Positions 28,803 through 37,839 are shown, counted from the stretch's first letter. The stretch is 64,000 bases of DNA from Sphingomonas sp. IC081 (GCF_006874585.1 NZ_CP029761.1:445001-509000), one strand, 5' to 3'. Made by a program: numbers and translations. The notes: generated by a model not told the origin, from the sequence alone.

Positions 28803-29231
28803 ATGGCACATTGCTACTACCACGCCCTCTCATCGGTCCGAAAATGGGGCGGCACGGTCGATGACTATCTCCCGCTGCACCAGTGGTTCGACCAGTCGAA
28901 GGCTATTCTCGCAGACCCCCGTCATCGCGCGCTGCGGCACCATGCCGAGGGGATATTCATGCTCGAAACACTCTTCGGCGAGACCCTCGTCAATGCCGAT
29001 GGCCGGGTCGTTCCGGTGCGTCTGGTCGGCGAACAGCACGTACGCGAAGACCTGGGCTCGATCCCCTCCTTTGCGGACTGGGCGCGCTTGATCACGCCGC
29101 AGTCTTGGATGCTTCGAGGCAACCCTCTGGACGGCGCTGAAGGGGTGACGATCGATATGCCTCTCCCCGGCGAAGCAGTTTCGTCCAGGAATGAGCCACC
29201 GGTTGGAGGAGCGGTTAGTACCGTGATCTAG
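28803..29231 (+). CDS. Conserved ICE protein, DUF6915-like
   Basis: The 142-residue product begins MAHCYYHALSSVRKWGGTVD and includes DYLPLHQWFDQSKAI, RHHAEGIFMLETLFGE and VPVRLVGEQHVREDLGSIPS. No signal peptide or membrane segment is present. It forms a two-gene unit with the preceding DUF6878-like gene. Function unknown. Confidence 0.75.
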   Translation: MAHCYYHALSSVRKWGGTVDDYLPLHQWFDQSKAILADPRHRALRHHAEGIFMLETLFGETLVNADGRVVPVRLVGEQHVREDLGSIPSFADWARLITPQSWMLRGNPLDGAEGVTIDMPLPGEAVSSRNEPPVGGAVSTVI

Positions 29232-29591
29232 GAAGGGGTTCTCCGGTGGAAGGTGGGGAGGGAATGATCCGGCCAAGACCGGAGGGAAACGAGGCAGGGC
29301 AAACCTGTTCAAGGCATCCAGCTCCACCCGACTTCGATGCAAACCTGTCCCTGAATCACCCCCCGTCGAGACGCGCAACCCGGATCAGGTCCGGCCGAGT
29401 TGCCGGGCACGATTTTGCGCATCGCTGGTGCCGAAAACCGGTTCCCACTTTTCGGCGCGATGCTGCGTGCCCGACTGCCCGCACCACCCGAACCAGTTCC
29501 GGGTTTCCCTTCGGTGCGCTTCGCCGCGGGGCGCTTCTGCTCGGGTTTTGCAGCCGGGATGGCCCCGGATTGCTCGATCAGGAGAAAGCCC
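29232..29591. other. 360-bp gene-free leader before ssb
   Basis: No gene with a plausible start is seen. It contains the hairpin CCGAAAA...TTTTCGG at 29431-29455, a palindrome type widespread in alphaproteobacterial intergenic DNA, and ends with the ssb ribosome site. The ssb promoter is presumably here. Confidence 0.5.
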
Positions 29592-29981
29592 ATGACCAAT
29601 CTCGTTATCCTCGTTGGCCGCATCGCTCGCGACCCCGAAACCCGCACCACCCAGGGTGGAACCAGCATCACATCGATCTCGGTCGTGACCGACCGTCCCG
29701 CCCGCAAGGATGGCAAGACCTACAAGGACGAAAACGGCTACACCGCCAAGGACAGCGAATTCCACCGGATCACCTGCTTCAACGGCCTGGGCCAGAATGT
29801 CGCCAAGTATTGCACCAAGGGCCAGCTCGTGACGGTCGAAGGACGCATCCACTACACCCAGTGGGAGGATCAGAGCGGCACCAAGCGCTACGGCTGCGAG
29901 ATCATCGCCGACAAGGTCGACTTCCTCACCAAAGGCCGTTCGGGCAGCAACGAGGGAGCACCCGACATCGACGAGGACTGA
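29592..29981 (+). CDS. ssb: Single-stranded DNA-binding protein
   Basis: The 129-residue protein has the SSB OB-fold: MTNLVILVGRIARDPETRTT, FHRITCFNGLGQNVAKYCTK, GQLVTVEGRIHYTQWED. The acidic C-terminal tail ends in PDIDED rather than the usual DxDxPF tip, so contacts with chromosomal SSB partners may differ. It should coat transferred ssDNA. A rho-independent terminator follows. Confidence 0.92.
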   Translation: MTNLVILVGRIARDPETRTTQGGTSITSISVVTDRPARKDGKTYKDENGYTAKDSEFHRITCFNGLGQNVAKYCTKGQLVTVEGRIHYTQWEDQSGTKRYGCEIIADKVDFLTKGRSGSNEGAPDIDED

Positions 29982-29999
29982 ATGTTCTTACCCCACGAC

Positions 30000-30037
30000 A
30001 AGGCCCCGGTGGCACACGCCATCGGGGCCTTTTCTTT
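30000..30037 (+). terminator. Terminator after ssb
   Basis: AAGGCCCCGGTGG and CCATCGGGGCCTT flank a six-base loop and are followed by TTCTTTT. It separates ssb from the convergent small gene at 30097. Confidence 0.8.
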
Positions 30038-30096
30038 TGCTCTGGGGCTATGCGGCGGCGCGGGGCATCGAACCCCTTGCCGCCGCGGAGCGGACT

Positions 30097-30327
30097 TTAC
30101 GCGGGAGCAATTCGCTTCAGTGTTTCCTCGATCCCGAGCACCATCGATGCGCGAACGATCTGGCGCAACTGTGCCGGTTCGATCGTCTCCGCGCCGCACT
30201 CGATCAGCAGCTTTCCGAGTTCGGTCGCTGCCTCTTCGCGGAGACGAGCCTCCTCGTTCTCGAGTTGAGCACGCTGTTCACGCAGCTTCCTCAGCGCATC
30301 GCGTGCAGTAGGTTTGGACCTGGCCAT
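30097..30327 (-). CDS. Small conjugal transfer protein, TraD/TraC-like
   Basis: The 76-residue protein (MARSKPTARDALRKLREQRA, coiled charged helix EEARLREEAATELGK, then IVRASMVLGIEETLKRI) resembles the small TraD-type accessory proteins found beside relaxase genes in alphaproteobacteria. It may help form the relaxosome. The family call rests on overall pattern only. The ATG at 30327 is the first with family-like sequence. Confidence 0.6.
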   Translation of the reverse strand: MARSKPTARDALRKLREQRAQLENEEARLREEAATELGKLLIECGAETIEPAQLRQIVRASMVLGIEETLKRIAPA

Positions 30328-30387
30328 AGTGCTTCCTTCTTGCAGGCCGTTGGTCCCCTCCGCTCCCGATCTTGGCACTGCGGGGGC

Positions 30388-30399
30388 ATGTAGGAAAAT
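30388..30399 (+). promoter_or_regulatory. Shared ICE motif ATGTAGGAAAAT, copy 2
   Basis: The copy lies 61 bp upstream of the leftward TraD-like gene and 250 bp before the gene at 30651. Confidence 0.5.
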
Positions 30400-30612
30400 G
30401 GTTTGTGGGGCAGGCGTCTCGCTTCTGCGCAGGCGTTGGAGAGGTCTCTCTCGCAGAAAGACCAAGTCTGATGCGGGCTTTGGGGCTGCGTCAAGGACGA
30501 CGGGGCCCCACCATTTTTACCGGGCAAGCCCGGCAAAAATCGTTGCCCCCATCGCCGCTTCGCGGCCGCTATCGCGGTCCCTGACCCAGCCCGTCACCCA
30601 CATCCTTCGCAG

Positions 30613-30642
30613 CTCCTGATGCGACGCATCAAACATCAGGAG
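30613..30642 (+). promoter_or_regulatory. Hairpin covering the ribosome site of the next gene
   Basis: CTCCTGATG (30613-30621) is the exact complement of CATCAGGAG (30634-30642), which contains most of the AGGAGG ribosome site of the gene starting at 30651. Folding would hide the site and limit translation. Confidence 0.5.
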
Positions 30643-30650
30643 GAAAGATC

Positions 30651-30887
30651 ATGTACGCTTCACTGAACATTGCCGCTGCTGGTCCCGCCGCCGATCAGGC
30701 AGCCTTCGTTGCAGCCCTGGATCAGGCCCATGCCCGGTCCTTTCACAGCTACTTCACACAGTACGTCCTGACCGATGACGAGGCAGGATACATCGCGGTC
30801 GATGAAGGAGATTACGGTGCCTTGCCCAAGGCCATGCTGGACCGTGTCATCGACACCGTGCCGGGCCGTCTCAGCGATGAATTCTGA
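30651..30887 (+). CDS. Small unknown protein
   Basis: The 78-residue acidic product (MYASLNIAAAGPAADQAAFV, SYFTQYVLTDDEAGYIAVDE) has a strong AGGAGGA ribosome site and its own terminator, which supports a real gene. No family is recognised. It sits between ssb and the transfer genes. Confidence 0.65.
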   Translation: MYASLNIAAAGPAADQAAFVAALDQAHARSFHSYFTQYVLTDDEAGYIAVDEGDYGALPKAMLDRVIDTVPGRLSDEF

Positions 30888-30899
30888 TCCGCCGGTTTG

Positions 30900-30934
30900 G
30901 GAGGAAGTCCGTCAGGGCTTCCTCCTTTCTTTTT
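30900..30934 (+). terminator. Terminator after the small gene at 30651
   Basis: GGAGGAAG (30900-30907) and CTTCCTCC (30918-30925) flank a ten-base loop and are followed by TTTCTTTTT. Confidence 0.82.
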
Positions 30935-30989
30935 GCTCGCAGACCGTTTCGGCATCACTCAGCCGGGACGGGAAGGCGGGTCGCAAGCG

Positions 30990-31184
30990 TCAGTCGGGGG
31001 TATCGGGACGGTCGAGATCGGTTAGCCGCTCTGGCATATCCAGGACCTTCAACGCCGCCGCCTCGATTGCCTCTGCCTGCGTCGGGAAAGCCTCCGAAGA
31101 ACTGATCGACACCCCGTTCGAGTAAGTGACTGTCGCCTGGAAGCCGTTGCCCTTCGGTGTCGCACTCAATGTGACCTGGCCCAT
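30990..31184 (-). CDS. Small unknown protein
   Basis: The 64-residue product (MGQVTLSATPKGNGFQATVT, then SNGVSISSSEAFPTQAEAIE) is read leftward from ATG 31184. It has a beta-rich start followed by a helix, like small DUF-type dsRBD-fold proteins, but no family is recognised. It diverges from the transfer operon. Confidence 0.55.
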   Translation of the reverse strand: MGQVTLSATPKGNGFQATVTYSNGVSISSSEAFPTQAEAIEAAALKVLDMPERLTDLDRPDTPD

Positions 31185-31623
31185 GCTGCGCTTCCTTGCT
31201 GCCCTCAACAATGCCCCCATCATAGGCATCGATCCCGTCTGTGCCTATCGCGATCCGAGGGGCGGCAACCTACCCAGCGCCCCAGAGATTGGGGTTTGCA
31301 AACCGCATCATCCGTTACAGGCTCAATGGCTGGTTCCTGTCCTTGCAGTTAGGGACGATTGAGCACACCCTACGCGACGGATCGCGGGAAAGGAGACGGA
31401 AAAATCACTTAATTACATTGGCATAGATCGAATTTTGTGAAATGGCAGCTTCTCCGTCAAAAGTGACGGGAGCAAGCGGAGTCACGTGGATTTGACCAAG
31501 GCCAGGTTGGAAATGGCGGAATTCCGCAGTCCTCGATGTTCTTGACATGTTCTTGAATCTGACTTAGCTTCGATGTTGCCTTTCGCAGTGTGAACCGGGC
31601 TCCTGACCACAAGGAGTCCGTGC
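31185..31623. promoter_or_regulatory. 439-bp intergenic region before the relaxosome/coupling genes; oriT candidate
   Basis: The second half of this stretch is AT-richer than its surroundings and has no convincing gene. It contains CCGTCA-aaag-TGACGG (31454-31469), the palindrome GCGGAATTCCGC (31516-31527) and a LexA-type box (31538-31552). It directly precedes a ribbon-helix-helix gene, traD and traI, where MobF systems usually keep oriT. No nic site was identified. Confidence 0.4.
31538..31552. promoter_or_regulatory. LexA-type SOS box (GTTC-N7-GTTC)
   Basis: GTTCTTGACATGTTC fits the consensus exactly and includes TTGACA, a possible -35 element. LexA bound here would block the traD-traI operon. 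It lies about 70 bp before the first gene. Confidence 0.6.
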
Positions 31624-31956
31624 ATGACACGGCCAATCTGTCTCCAGGTTTACATCTCCAGCGAGCTCAGCTCGATGATCCGCAAGGCTGCCAAGGCCAA
31701 AGGGATCAGCATGAGCGAGTGGGTTCGCGCCTTGCTCGCCAATGCCTGCACCGAGGACGAGCTTGCCTCGCGGCTCGACGCTTCCATTGAGCGAATTTCC
31801 CGCCGCTCGGTGTTCCTCATGGTCGGGGTTGATGCGCTGCTGGCAGGGCACCCCGACCACGCGCTGCGCGGTCGGGCTCACCAGGCGTACGTGCGCAAAT
31901 GTAAGGAACTCGGTCTTTCCACAGCCGCTGGCGAGGGAGGCTCCGATGAAGCGTAA
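31624..31956 (+). CDS. Ribbon-helix-helix-like relaxosome accessory protein
   Basis: The 110-residue protein begins LQVYISSELSSMIRKAAKAK then GISMSEWVRALLANA, the strand-helix-helix pattern of ribbon-helix-helix DNA-binding proteins such as MobC or TrwA accessory factors. It overlaps the start of traD by 11 bases and would be co-expressed. The likely role is binding oriT to help the relaxase, inferred from fold and position. Confidence 0.65.
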   Translation: MTRPICLQVYISSELSSMIRKAAKAKGISMSEWVRALLANACTEDELASRLDASIERISRRSVFLMVGVDALLAGHPDHALRGRAHQAYVRKCKELGLSTAAGEGGSDEA

Positions 31957-34342
31957 TCTCGTCAACTTCACGCGTGGCAGCCAGCTGCTCGGACACTTCA
32001 GCTTCATGTTCGCGGCGGGTCTCAAGGGCCCATTGATTGTCGCCGCGCTCGTAATCTCATGGACCTCTTGGTGGACCATTTCGGCAGGCCTCACCGACCA
32101 TGAAGTCTACCTCGTCTGGATGCGGATCTATGCTGCCATCTACGGCTTCATGGAGTTCGATCCCGCCAAGCGGATCACCCTGGAAACTGCCTTTGGCGCG
32201 ACCATCCAGTTTCCGATTGCCCAGCTCGAAAGCTACCCCCCGGTGGCCCATGCGTGGCAGAAGCTGATGGCGCTTCTGACCAGTGCCTTGTGGCGTTCCG
32301 GGTTCCTGCTGGTCCCCGCGTTTGCCATCTTCTACTGGTTCGCCGAGCGGTTCGGTGGCCGCTCCAAGGAGCGCAAACATGAGCGCGGCGCGATGCTCGT
32401 CACGCTCCCCGAGCTTGTCGATGAACTGACCGCGCACAACCGGCGCGAGCGCACCCGTGAGCTCGATTCCGCGCTGGGCTGGAAATGGCGGCTCAGCCTG
32501 CCGCGAGAGATCGCCCGGGTCTTTCCCTATCGGCCATCGCAGATCGCCACGGTCTCCTATCCCTGGCGGCTCGAACAAAGCCATGCGATGCTCATTGGCA
32601 CCACCGGTATGGGCAAGACCGTGGCAATCTCCGACATGATTGCGGAAGCCAGAGCAAAGCGCCAGCGCTGTGTGGTCTTCGATTTGACCGGCGCCTTTAT
32701 CGAGCACTTCCATGCGGCCCATTGCGACATCATCCTGAACCCGCTCGATGCGCGTTGCCCCCAGTGGAGCCTGTTTGACGAATGCCGTTCTGAAGGCGAG
32801 TTCTGGGCCGCGGCGGACGCCCTCGTCCCCCATGACGGGGGCGGAGAAGCCCAGTTCTGGGTGATCGCTGCCCGGGCCCTGTTCGTCGAATTCTGCCTCA
32901 AACTTGTGGCCGAAGGCAGAGCGACCAACGACGCCCTGGCGCGGGAGCTGATGACCGCGGACCTCTCGCGCGTTCATGCCATGATGCGCGGAACGATCGC
33001 CGATCCGCTGACCGCGCCGGAAGCCGCACGCATGGCGGAATCGATCCGCGCCGTCTTCAACGTGAACGCCAAGGCGCTCAAGCTGCTGCCCACTGCCGGA
33101 CCTCGTTTCTCGGTTCGCCAATGGATCGAGGACGGGACCGCTAGCGCCCGAAGTGAAGGCTCGATCCTGTTCATTTCGGCCCGCTATGTCGACATGAGCG
33201 TCTGCGCGCAGTTGCTCACGCTCTGGCTCGACACGGCCATGAACACGCTGATGACGATGCCCCGCACCCGCGATCTCAAGTGCTGGTTCTTCGTCGATGA
33301 GCTGGGTGCATTGCACCGCCTGCCGGCGCTCGAGAAAGGCTTGCAGACAGCGCGCAATTTCGGCGGCGCGATTGTCCTTGGCCTTCACGCCTATGCCAAG
33401 CTCAAGGAGGTCTACGGCGAGAACATGGCGATGACGCTGGCATCGCTCGCCCGGACCAAACTGATCCTTGGAACCGCCGACCGCGAGACGGCCACCTGGT
33501 GCTCCGACTTCATCGGCCATCGCCAGGTCAGGGACATGGAAGAGGGTTACACCTATGGCTACAACAATGCCCGCGATGCGGTCAGCCTCACCCCGCGCAA
33601 GCACATCGAGCCGCTCCTGTTGCCCGACCAGTTGATGAACCTGCCGCGCCTGTCAGGGTACATCAAGTTCCCCGACGGCTTTCCCGCTGCACCGGTCAAG
33701 CTGAAACCCGTCGACCGACCCAAGCGGGCGGAGACCTTCATCGCGAGGGTCAAGGACAGCCCGAAGGCAAGCGTCACGGAGATCCATCCGGCGGCGGAGC
33801 GGGCAGAGCAGAAGGCAGCGCCGACAGGAGGTGAGCATCCTTCGTCGAACGACGACGGCGCCGGCAAGCCGGTCGTCCCGAAGCAGGGCGAGCTCGCCTT
33901 CGACCAGGGTGCGCGAGCTGCCTCGAAAAAGGAGCCTGAAGCGCCTGCCAAGGATCTTGGGCAAGCAGTGGAACGCACACCCGGCAAGACGTCGAAGGAG
34001 CGAGAACCGGCAACTCGTTCCGGGCAAGATAAGGCGGGCAAGGCCAAGAAGGACCGGTCGAATACCAGAACCGATGCTCCGTTGCGAAAGGCTGGACCTT
34101 CTGCCCGCCCACTTCTCCCGACAGGCGAAGCCGCAGCGGCGCGGGATCAGTCGGCTTCGCCTAAGGGCACGCCTCAGGCCAGCACGCCGGGAACGGAAGG
34201 GCTGCAACAGGGCAAGCCAGATAACCCGAAGAGCCAAAGCTCGAGTGATGCCGCCGCGCGCAAGCTGATGATCGAGGATGGTTTGCGGGAGCACGAGCCT
34301 CCGCCGATCACTGGTCCGGATCTTGGCGACATGGAGATGTGA
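31946..34342 (+). CDS. traD: Type IV coupling protein TraD
   Basis: The 798-residue membrane ATPase has two N-terminal transmembrane segments (about 27-45 and 108-130), Walker A IGTTGMGKT near residue 218, Walker B CWFFVDELGALHRLP near 446, and a disordered Lys/Pro/Ala-rich C-terminal tail from about residue 590. Coupling proteins dock the relaxosome on the secretion channel and pump DNA. It precedes the relaxase by 38 bases. Confidence 0.93.
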   Translation: MKRNLVNFTRGSQLLGHFSFMFAAGLKGPLIVAALVISWTSWWTISAGLTDHEVYLVWMRIYAAIYGFMEFDPAKRITLETAFGATIQFPIAQLESYPPVAHAWQKLMALLTSALWRSGFLLVPAFAIFYWFAERFGGRSKERKHERGAMLVTLPELVDELTAHNRRERTRELDSALGWKWRLSLPREIARVFPYRPSQIATVSYPWRLEQSHAMLIGTTGMGKTVAISDMIAEARAKRQRCVVFDLTGAFIEHFHAAHCDIILNPLDARCPQWSLFDECRSEGEFWAAADALVPHDGGGEAQFWVIAARALFVEFCLKLVAEGRATNDALARELMTADLSRVHAMMRGTIADPLTAPEAARMAESIRAVFNVNAKALKLLPTAGPRFSVRQWIEDGTASARSEGSILFISARYVDMSVCAQLLTLWLDTAMNTLMTMPRTRDLKCWFFVDELGALHRLPALEKGLQTARNFGGAIVLGLHAYAKLKEVYGENMAMTLASLARTKLILGTADRETATWCSDFIGHRQVRDMEEGYTYGYNNARDAVSLTPRKHIEPLLLPDQLMNLPRLSGYIKFPDGFPAAPVKLKPVDRPKRAETFIARVKDSPKASVTEIHPAAERAEQKAAPTGGEHPSSNDDGAGKPVVPKQGELAFDQGARAASKKEPEAPAKDLGQAVERTPGKTSKEREPATRSGQDKAGKAKKDRSNTRTDAPLRKAGPSARPLLPTGEAAAARDQSASPKGTPQASTPGTEGLQQGKPDNPKSQSSSDAAARKLMIEDGLREHEPPPITGPDLGDMEM

Positions 34343-34379
34343 GCATGTCGCCAACTGCCTTAGCGTTGGGGACCGATCG

Positions 34380-37307
34380 ATGCTGTCGGTAGCCAATGTC
34401 CGCACCGCTGGCGGCGCGGCCAACTACTTCGCTGCCGACAATTACTACACGCGGGCTGATGCCGATCGCTCGGGTGAATGGCTGGGCAAGGGCGCTGCGG
34501 CGCTCGGGCTCAAAGGGGCCGTCGACGCGCGGCAGTTCGAGGCAATCCTCAAGGGGATGTTGCCTGACGGCAGCCGTGTCGGCAGTGACAACCGGGCGCA
34601 CCGGGCGGGGACCGATCTCACCTTTTCGATGCCGAAAAGCTGGTCGGTCCTCGCTCTGGTGGGCGGCGACAAACGGATCCTCGACGCCTATGCTGCGGCC
34701 GTCCGGGAAACCCTGCGCTGGGCCGAGAAGAACCTGGCCGAGACCAGGATGGAGGTTCGCGGCAGGGAGCGAGCCGTCCAGACCGGCAACCTTGCGATCG
34801 CGCTGTTCCAGCACGACACCAATCGCAACCAGGAACCCAACGCCCACTTCCATGCCGTCATTGCCAATGTGACGAGAGGGACCGACGGCAAATGGCGGGC
34901 GCTGCGCAACGACAAGCTCTGGCAGCACAATACCCTCCTCAACGCCATGACGATGGCCCGGTTTCGTCTGAGCGTCGAAAAGCTCGGCTACCAGGTCGGC
35001 GAGTTCGGCAAGCACGGCAATTTCGAGGCCGTGGGGGTGCCCAAGGCGGTCCGCGACGCCTTCAGTTCCCGGCGAGCGGAAATCCTGGAAGCGGCTGCCC
35101 AGATGAACTTCTCAGGGCCAAGCGTGCTCGACGCCGCAACCCTGATGACCCGGGCCGACAAGGGGCGGATCGAAGACCGCGATGCGCTGACGCAGCAGTG
35201 GCAGGAGACCTCCGCCACCCTGGGGTTTGAACCCGCTATGGTCATTGCCAGAGCCAATGCTCGCAGCGCGCAGGATCTTGGCAATGTGAGCGGTGTTGGG
35301 CCCACGATGCGCGCGCTTGTCCGCAATGTTCAGGCCCTTGCAGCCTCCTTTGCCGAGCGCCTTGGCCTGCGGGAAGGTGACCAACTGATACCTAGCAGGC
35401 TGACCAATCGCAGCGTCGAGCAAGTCGCCGCAATTCATGCAGTCGCCTCGGCTGTCCGGCATCTCGGCGAGCGGGAAGCTGCCTTCACTCGGGCCGAGAT
35501 CTACCGCGCAGCGCTTGGCTTTGCGCTCCCGACTTCACTTGCAGACATCGAGCAGCGCGTCGACCAGCTGCTTCGCCAGGGTCATCTGGAGAAGGGCAGG
35601 GGTGCCGACCGGGAATTGCTGACGACACGCGATGCCATAAGCCTCGAACAGCGCATCATTGCCGGGGTTGAAAAGGGGCGCGGGGCTGCGCCGGCGATTG
35701 TTTCTCCTGACCTTGCCGGGTCCCGTCTGCAGGCCCTGTCCCAGATCAAATATGGCCTGACCTTAAACGCTGGACAGGAAGGGGCAGGGCGTCTGCTACT
35801 TGGCTCGAACAATCGGATCGTCGCGATCCAAGGCGTCGCGGGCGCAGGCAAGAGCACGGTCCTCAAACCCGTCGCTGATATCCTGCGCGAGGAGGGAAGG
35901 GCCGTGCTCGGGCTCGCGGTGCAGAACACCCTGGTCCAGATGCTCGAGCGCGATACCGGCATTCCATCGATGACAGTGTCGCGGTTCCTCGCCCGGCACC
36001 GCGATCTCCTTGAAGGGGCCGATGCGGACCGTCTCGCCGAGGCGCGGGCCGAGATGCGCGGCACCGTCGTGCTGCTCGATGAGGCATCAATGGTCGGCAA
36101 TGCCGACAAGGAGAAGCTTGTGCGGCTGGCAAACCTGCTCGAACTCGGCCGCTTTGCCAGCATTGGCGACCGCAAGCAGTTGGGTGCCGTCGATGCTGGA
36201 AAGCCATTCGATGTGATGCAGCAGGCCGGCATCGAGACTGCGGTGATGGGCACCAATCTTCGCGCACGCAGCGAAGGCCTGCGTGAAGCCCAACTGGCAG
36301 CGCAAGAAGGGCGCATCGAAGACGCCATGCGCCATTTGGCACCCCAGGTGATCGAGGCGGGGAATGATGCTGCTGTCGAAGCTGCCGCAGCCTGGCTGTC
36401 CCTGTCGACAGCCGAGCGCGAGGCAACCGCAATCTATGCCTCAGGCCGAAACCTGCGCAGCGCCGTGAACGAGGCTGTGCAGACGGGCCTTACAGCGAGC
36501 GGCGAGCTTGGTCCTGAAACCATGCGGCTTCAGACCCTGTCCCGCGTCAATGTGACCCGCGAGGAGCTGCGCTATGCGAGCACCTACGCCCCCGGCATGG
36601 TGGTCGATGTCGCGCGGCGTCAGCGCAGCCAAGGTCTTGCAGCAGGCGAGTACCGTGTGGTCGGAACCGATGTGGCGCGCGAGCGTGTCACGCTGGAGAA
36701 CGAGCGTGGCCGCCAGTTCGAGTTTCGTCCCGGTCAGATCAGGCCGCAAGGTGAGCAGGATCCGCTGCGCCTGTTCGAAGTTCGCGCCCTCGACATTTAC
36801 ACCGGTGACAAGATCCGGTGGACCGAGACCGATCACCAGCGGGGCCTGCTCAATGCCGGCCAGGCCCGGATTGTTGCTGTCGAAAAAGGGGCTGTCGTGG
36901 TGAAGACATCCTTGGGCGCAGAGCACAGGCTGGAGCAGGGCGACCCGATGCTCCGCCGTCTTGATCTCGCCTATGCGCTCAACGCCCATATGGCGCAGGG
37001 GCTGACCTCCGATCGCGGCATTGCGGTCATGGACAGCCGCGAGCGCAATCTGGCCAACCAGCAGACGTTCCTGGTGACAGTCACGCGGCTGCGCGATGGC
37101 CTCACGCTCTATGTCGATAATGCTGGCAAGCTCGAGGCGGCGGTCGAGCGTAATGCCGGCATGAAGCGCTCGGCGCTTGAAACGGTCGATCTCCTCCGCG
37201 ATGCGGCCGCCAAAGGGCAAGCCAAAGATCGCGTGGCTCCTGCACCGGAACGCAAGCCGCCAGAGCTTCACCGGTCGATCACGAAGCCGTTCGAGATCGG
37301 CATCTAG
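34380..37307 (+). CDS. traI: MobF-family relaxase/helicase TraI
   Basis: The 975-residue protein has an N-terminal TrwC relaxase domain (catalytic Tyr candidates at 16, 22, 23; metal-binding HFH at 156-158 within EPNAHFHAVIANV). A RecD-like superfamily 1 helicase follows (Walker A GVAGAGKST near 485, Walker B VVLLDEASM near 563, late motif YALNAHMAQGLTSDRGIAVM). It nicks oriT, stays bound to the 5' end and unwinds the strand. It is shorter than F TraI (about 1756) and close to TrwC. Confidence 0.95.
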   Translation: MLSVANVRTAGGAANYFAADNYYTRADADRSGEWLGKGAAALGLKGAVDARQFEAILKGMLPDGSRVGSDNRAHRAGTDLTFSMPKSWSVLALVGGDKRILDAYAAAVRETLRWAEKNLAETRMEVRGRERAVQTGNLAIALFQHDTNRNQEPNAHFHAVIANVTRGTDGKWRALRNDKLWQHNTLLNAMTMARFRLSVEKLGYQVGEFGKHGNFEAVGVPKAVRDAFSSRRAEILEAAAQMNFSGPSVLDAATLMTRADKGRIEDRDALTQQWQETSATLGFEPAMVIARANARSAQDLGNVSGVGPTMRALVRNVQALAASFAERLGLREGDQLIPSRLTNRSVEQVAAIHAVASAVRHLGEREAAFTRAEIYRAALGFALPTSLADIEQRVDQLLRQGHLEKGRGADRELLTTRDAISLEQRIIAGVEKGRGAAPAIVSPDLAGSRLQALSQIKYGLTLNAGQEGAGRLLLGSNNRIVAIQGVAGAGKSTVLKPVADILREEGRAVLGLAVQNTLVQMLERDTGIPSMTVSRFLARHRDLLEGADADRLAEARAEMRGTVVLLDEASMVGNADKEKLVRLANLLELGRFASIGDRKQLGAVDAGKPFDVMQQAGIETAVMGTNLRARSEGLREAQLAAQEGRIEDAMRHLAPQVIEAGNDAAVEAAAAWLSLSTAEREATAIYASGRNLRSAVNEAVQTGLTASGELGPETMRLQTLSRVNVTREELRYASTYAPGMVVDVARRQRSQGLAAGEYRVVGTDVARERVTLENERGRQFEFRPGQIRPQGEQDPLRLFEVRALDIYTGDKIRWTETDHQRGLLNAGQARIVAVEKGAVVVKTSLGAEHRLEQGDPMLRRLDLAYALNAHMAQGLTSDRGIAVMDSRERNLANQQTFLVTVTRLRDGLTLYVDNAGKLEAAVERNAGMKRSALETVDLLRDAAAKGQAKDRVAPAPERKPPELHRSITKPFEIGI

Positions 37308-37352
37308 CGTCCCACTGTCCTCATGCGTCCGCACATGGCCGGTTGACGCGAA

Positions 37353-37367
37353 GTTCTTTATTTGTTC
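37353..37367. promoter_or_regulatory. LexA-type SOS box (GTTC-N7-GTTC)
   Basis: GTTCTTTATTTGTTC lies 10 bases before the ATG of the next small gene, where LexA would overlap the ribosome-binding and promoter region. Confidence 0.6.
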
Positions 37368-37377
37368 TCATTGACCC

Positions 37378-37617
37378 ATGCCCCGAATCTCCGATGATAT
37401 CCTCCTCACTCATCTCGAAGTCGCGCTGGCCGTTGCGCCGGAGAACACGCTCGTCCGTCTCAATGCGGATGATCCACGCGCCCAGCGCAGCGCCAGGGTC
37501 GATCTGGCTCGTCATCTTGTCGAGCGCATGCGCGCTTTCACCATCGAAGGCGACAACCATGGCGGTCCAGGCGCGCAGCCGTGCCTGTTTCCGGGCGATC
37601 TGTCGCCGATCGGATGA
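37378..37617 (+). CDS. Small unknown protein under a LexA-type box
   Basis: The 79-residue product (MPRISDDILLTHLEVALAVA, NADDPRAQRSARVDLARHLV) is compact and charged, with no recognised family. The LexA-type box immediately upstream suggests damage-inducible expression. It converges on the DUF6961-like gene. Confidence 0.6.
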   Translation: MPRISDDILLTHLEVALAVAPENTLVRLNADDPRAQRSARVDLARHLVERMRAFTIEGDNHGGPGAQPCLFPGDLSPIG

Positions 37618-37641
37618 ACTGATTGGGCTTGTCGAGGAGGG

Positions 37642-37839
37642 TTACTGGAGTGGCCGCTCCGGGGCCTTGGAGCTCAGCTGGACAATCCGCTCAGCGATAG
37701 CCTGCCATGTCCGAATGCCTGCCTCTTCGCCTGCAAGTGCGAGCGCCCCAATCTGCTCGGCGACGTACAAGGGAGCCTTGTCCCCATGAGTTTGCAGGAC
37801 ATGGTTGGCGCAGGCCCAGAGCTCCCAGTCGCTCAGCAT
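37642..37839 (-). CDS. Small conserved protein, DUF6961-like
   Basis: The 65-residue protein (MLSDWELWACANHVLQTHGD, KAPLYVAEQIGALALAGEEA) is helical and starts at 37839 with an ATGA overlap on the upstream gene. It is the last gene of the operon headed by the S24 repressor. Function unknown. Confidence 0.75.
   Translation of the reverse strand: MLSDWELWACANHVLQTHGDKAPLYVAEQIGALALAGEEAGIRTWQAIAERIVQLSSKAPERPLQ

Larger units (their letters stand above)
30328..30650. promoter_or_regulatory. 323-bp divergent intergenic region with shared ICE motif, copy 2
   Basis: The region between the small TraD-like gene and the gene at 30651 contains ATGTAGGAAAAT at 30388-30399, identical to copies at 4682 and 61702. 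No open frame within it has a credible start. GC-rich hairpins (CCGGGCAAGCCCGG around 30520) are present. Confidence 0.5.

Noticed and set aside
29228..29235. CTAGGAAG at 29228 as another ICE operator
   Set aside because: It includes the stop codon of the preceding gene and lacks the conserved AAAT part of the motif.
29246..30268. A 340-codon rightward frame over ssb
   Set aside because: It overlaps the clear ssb gene in another frame and has no recognisable domain.
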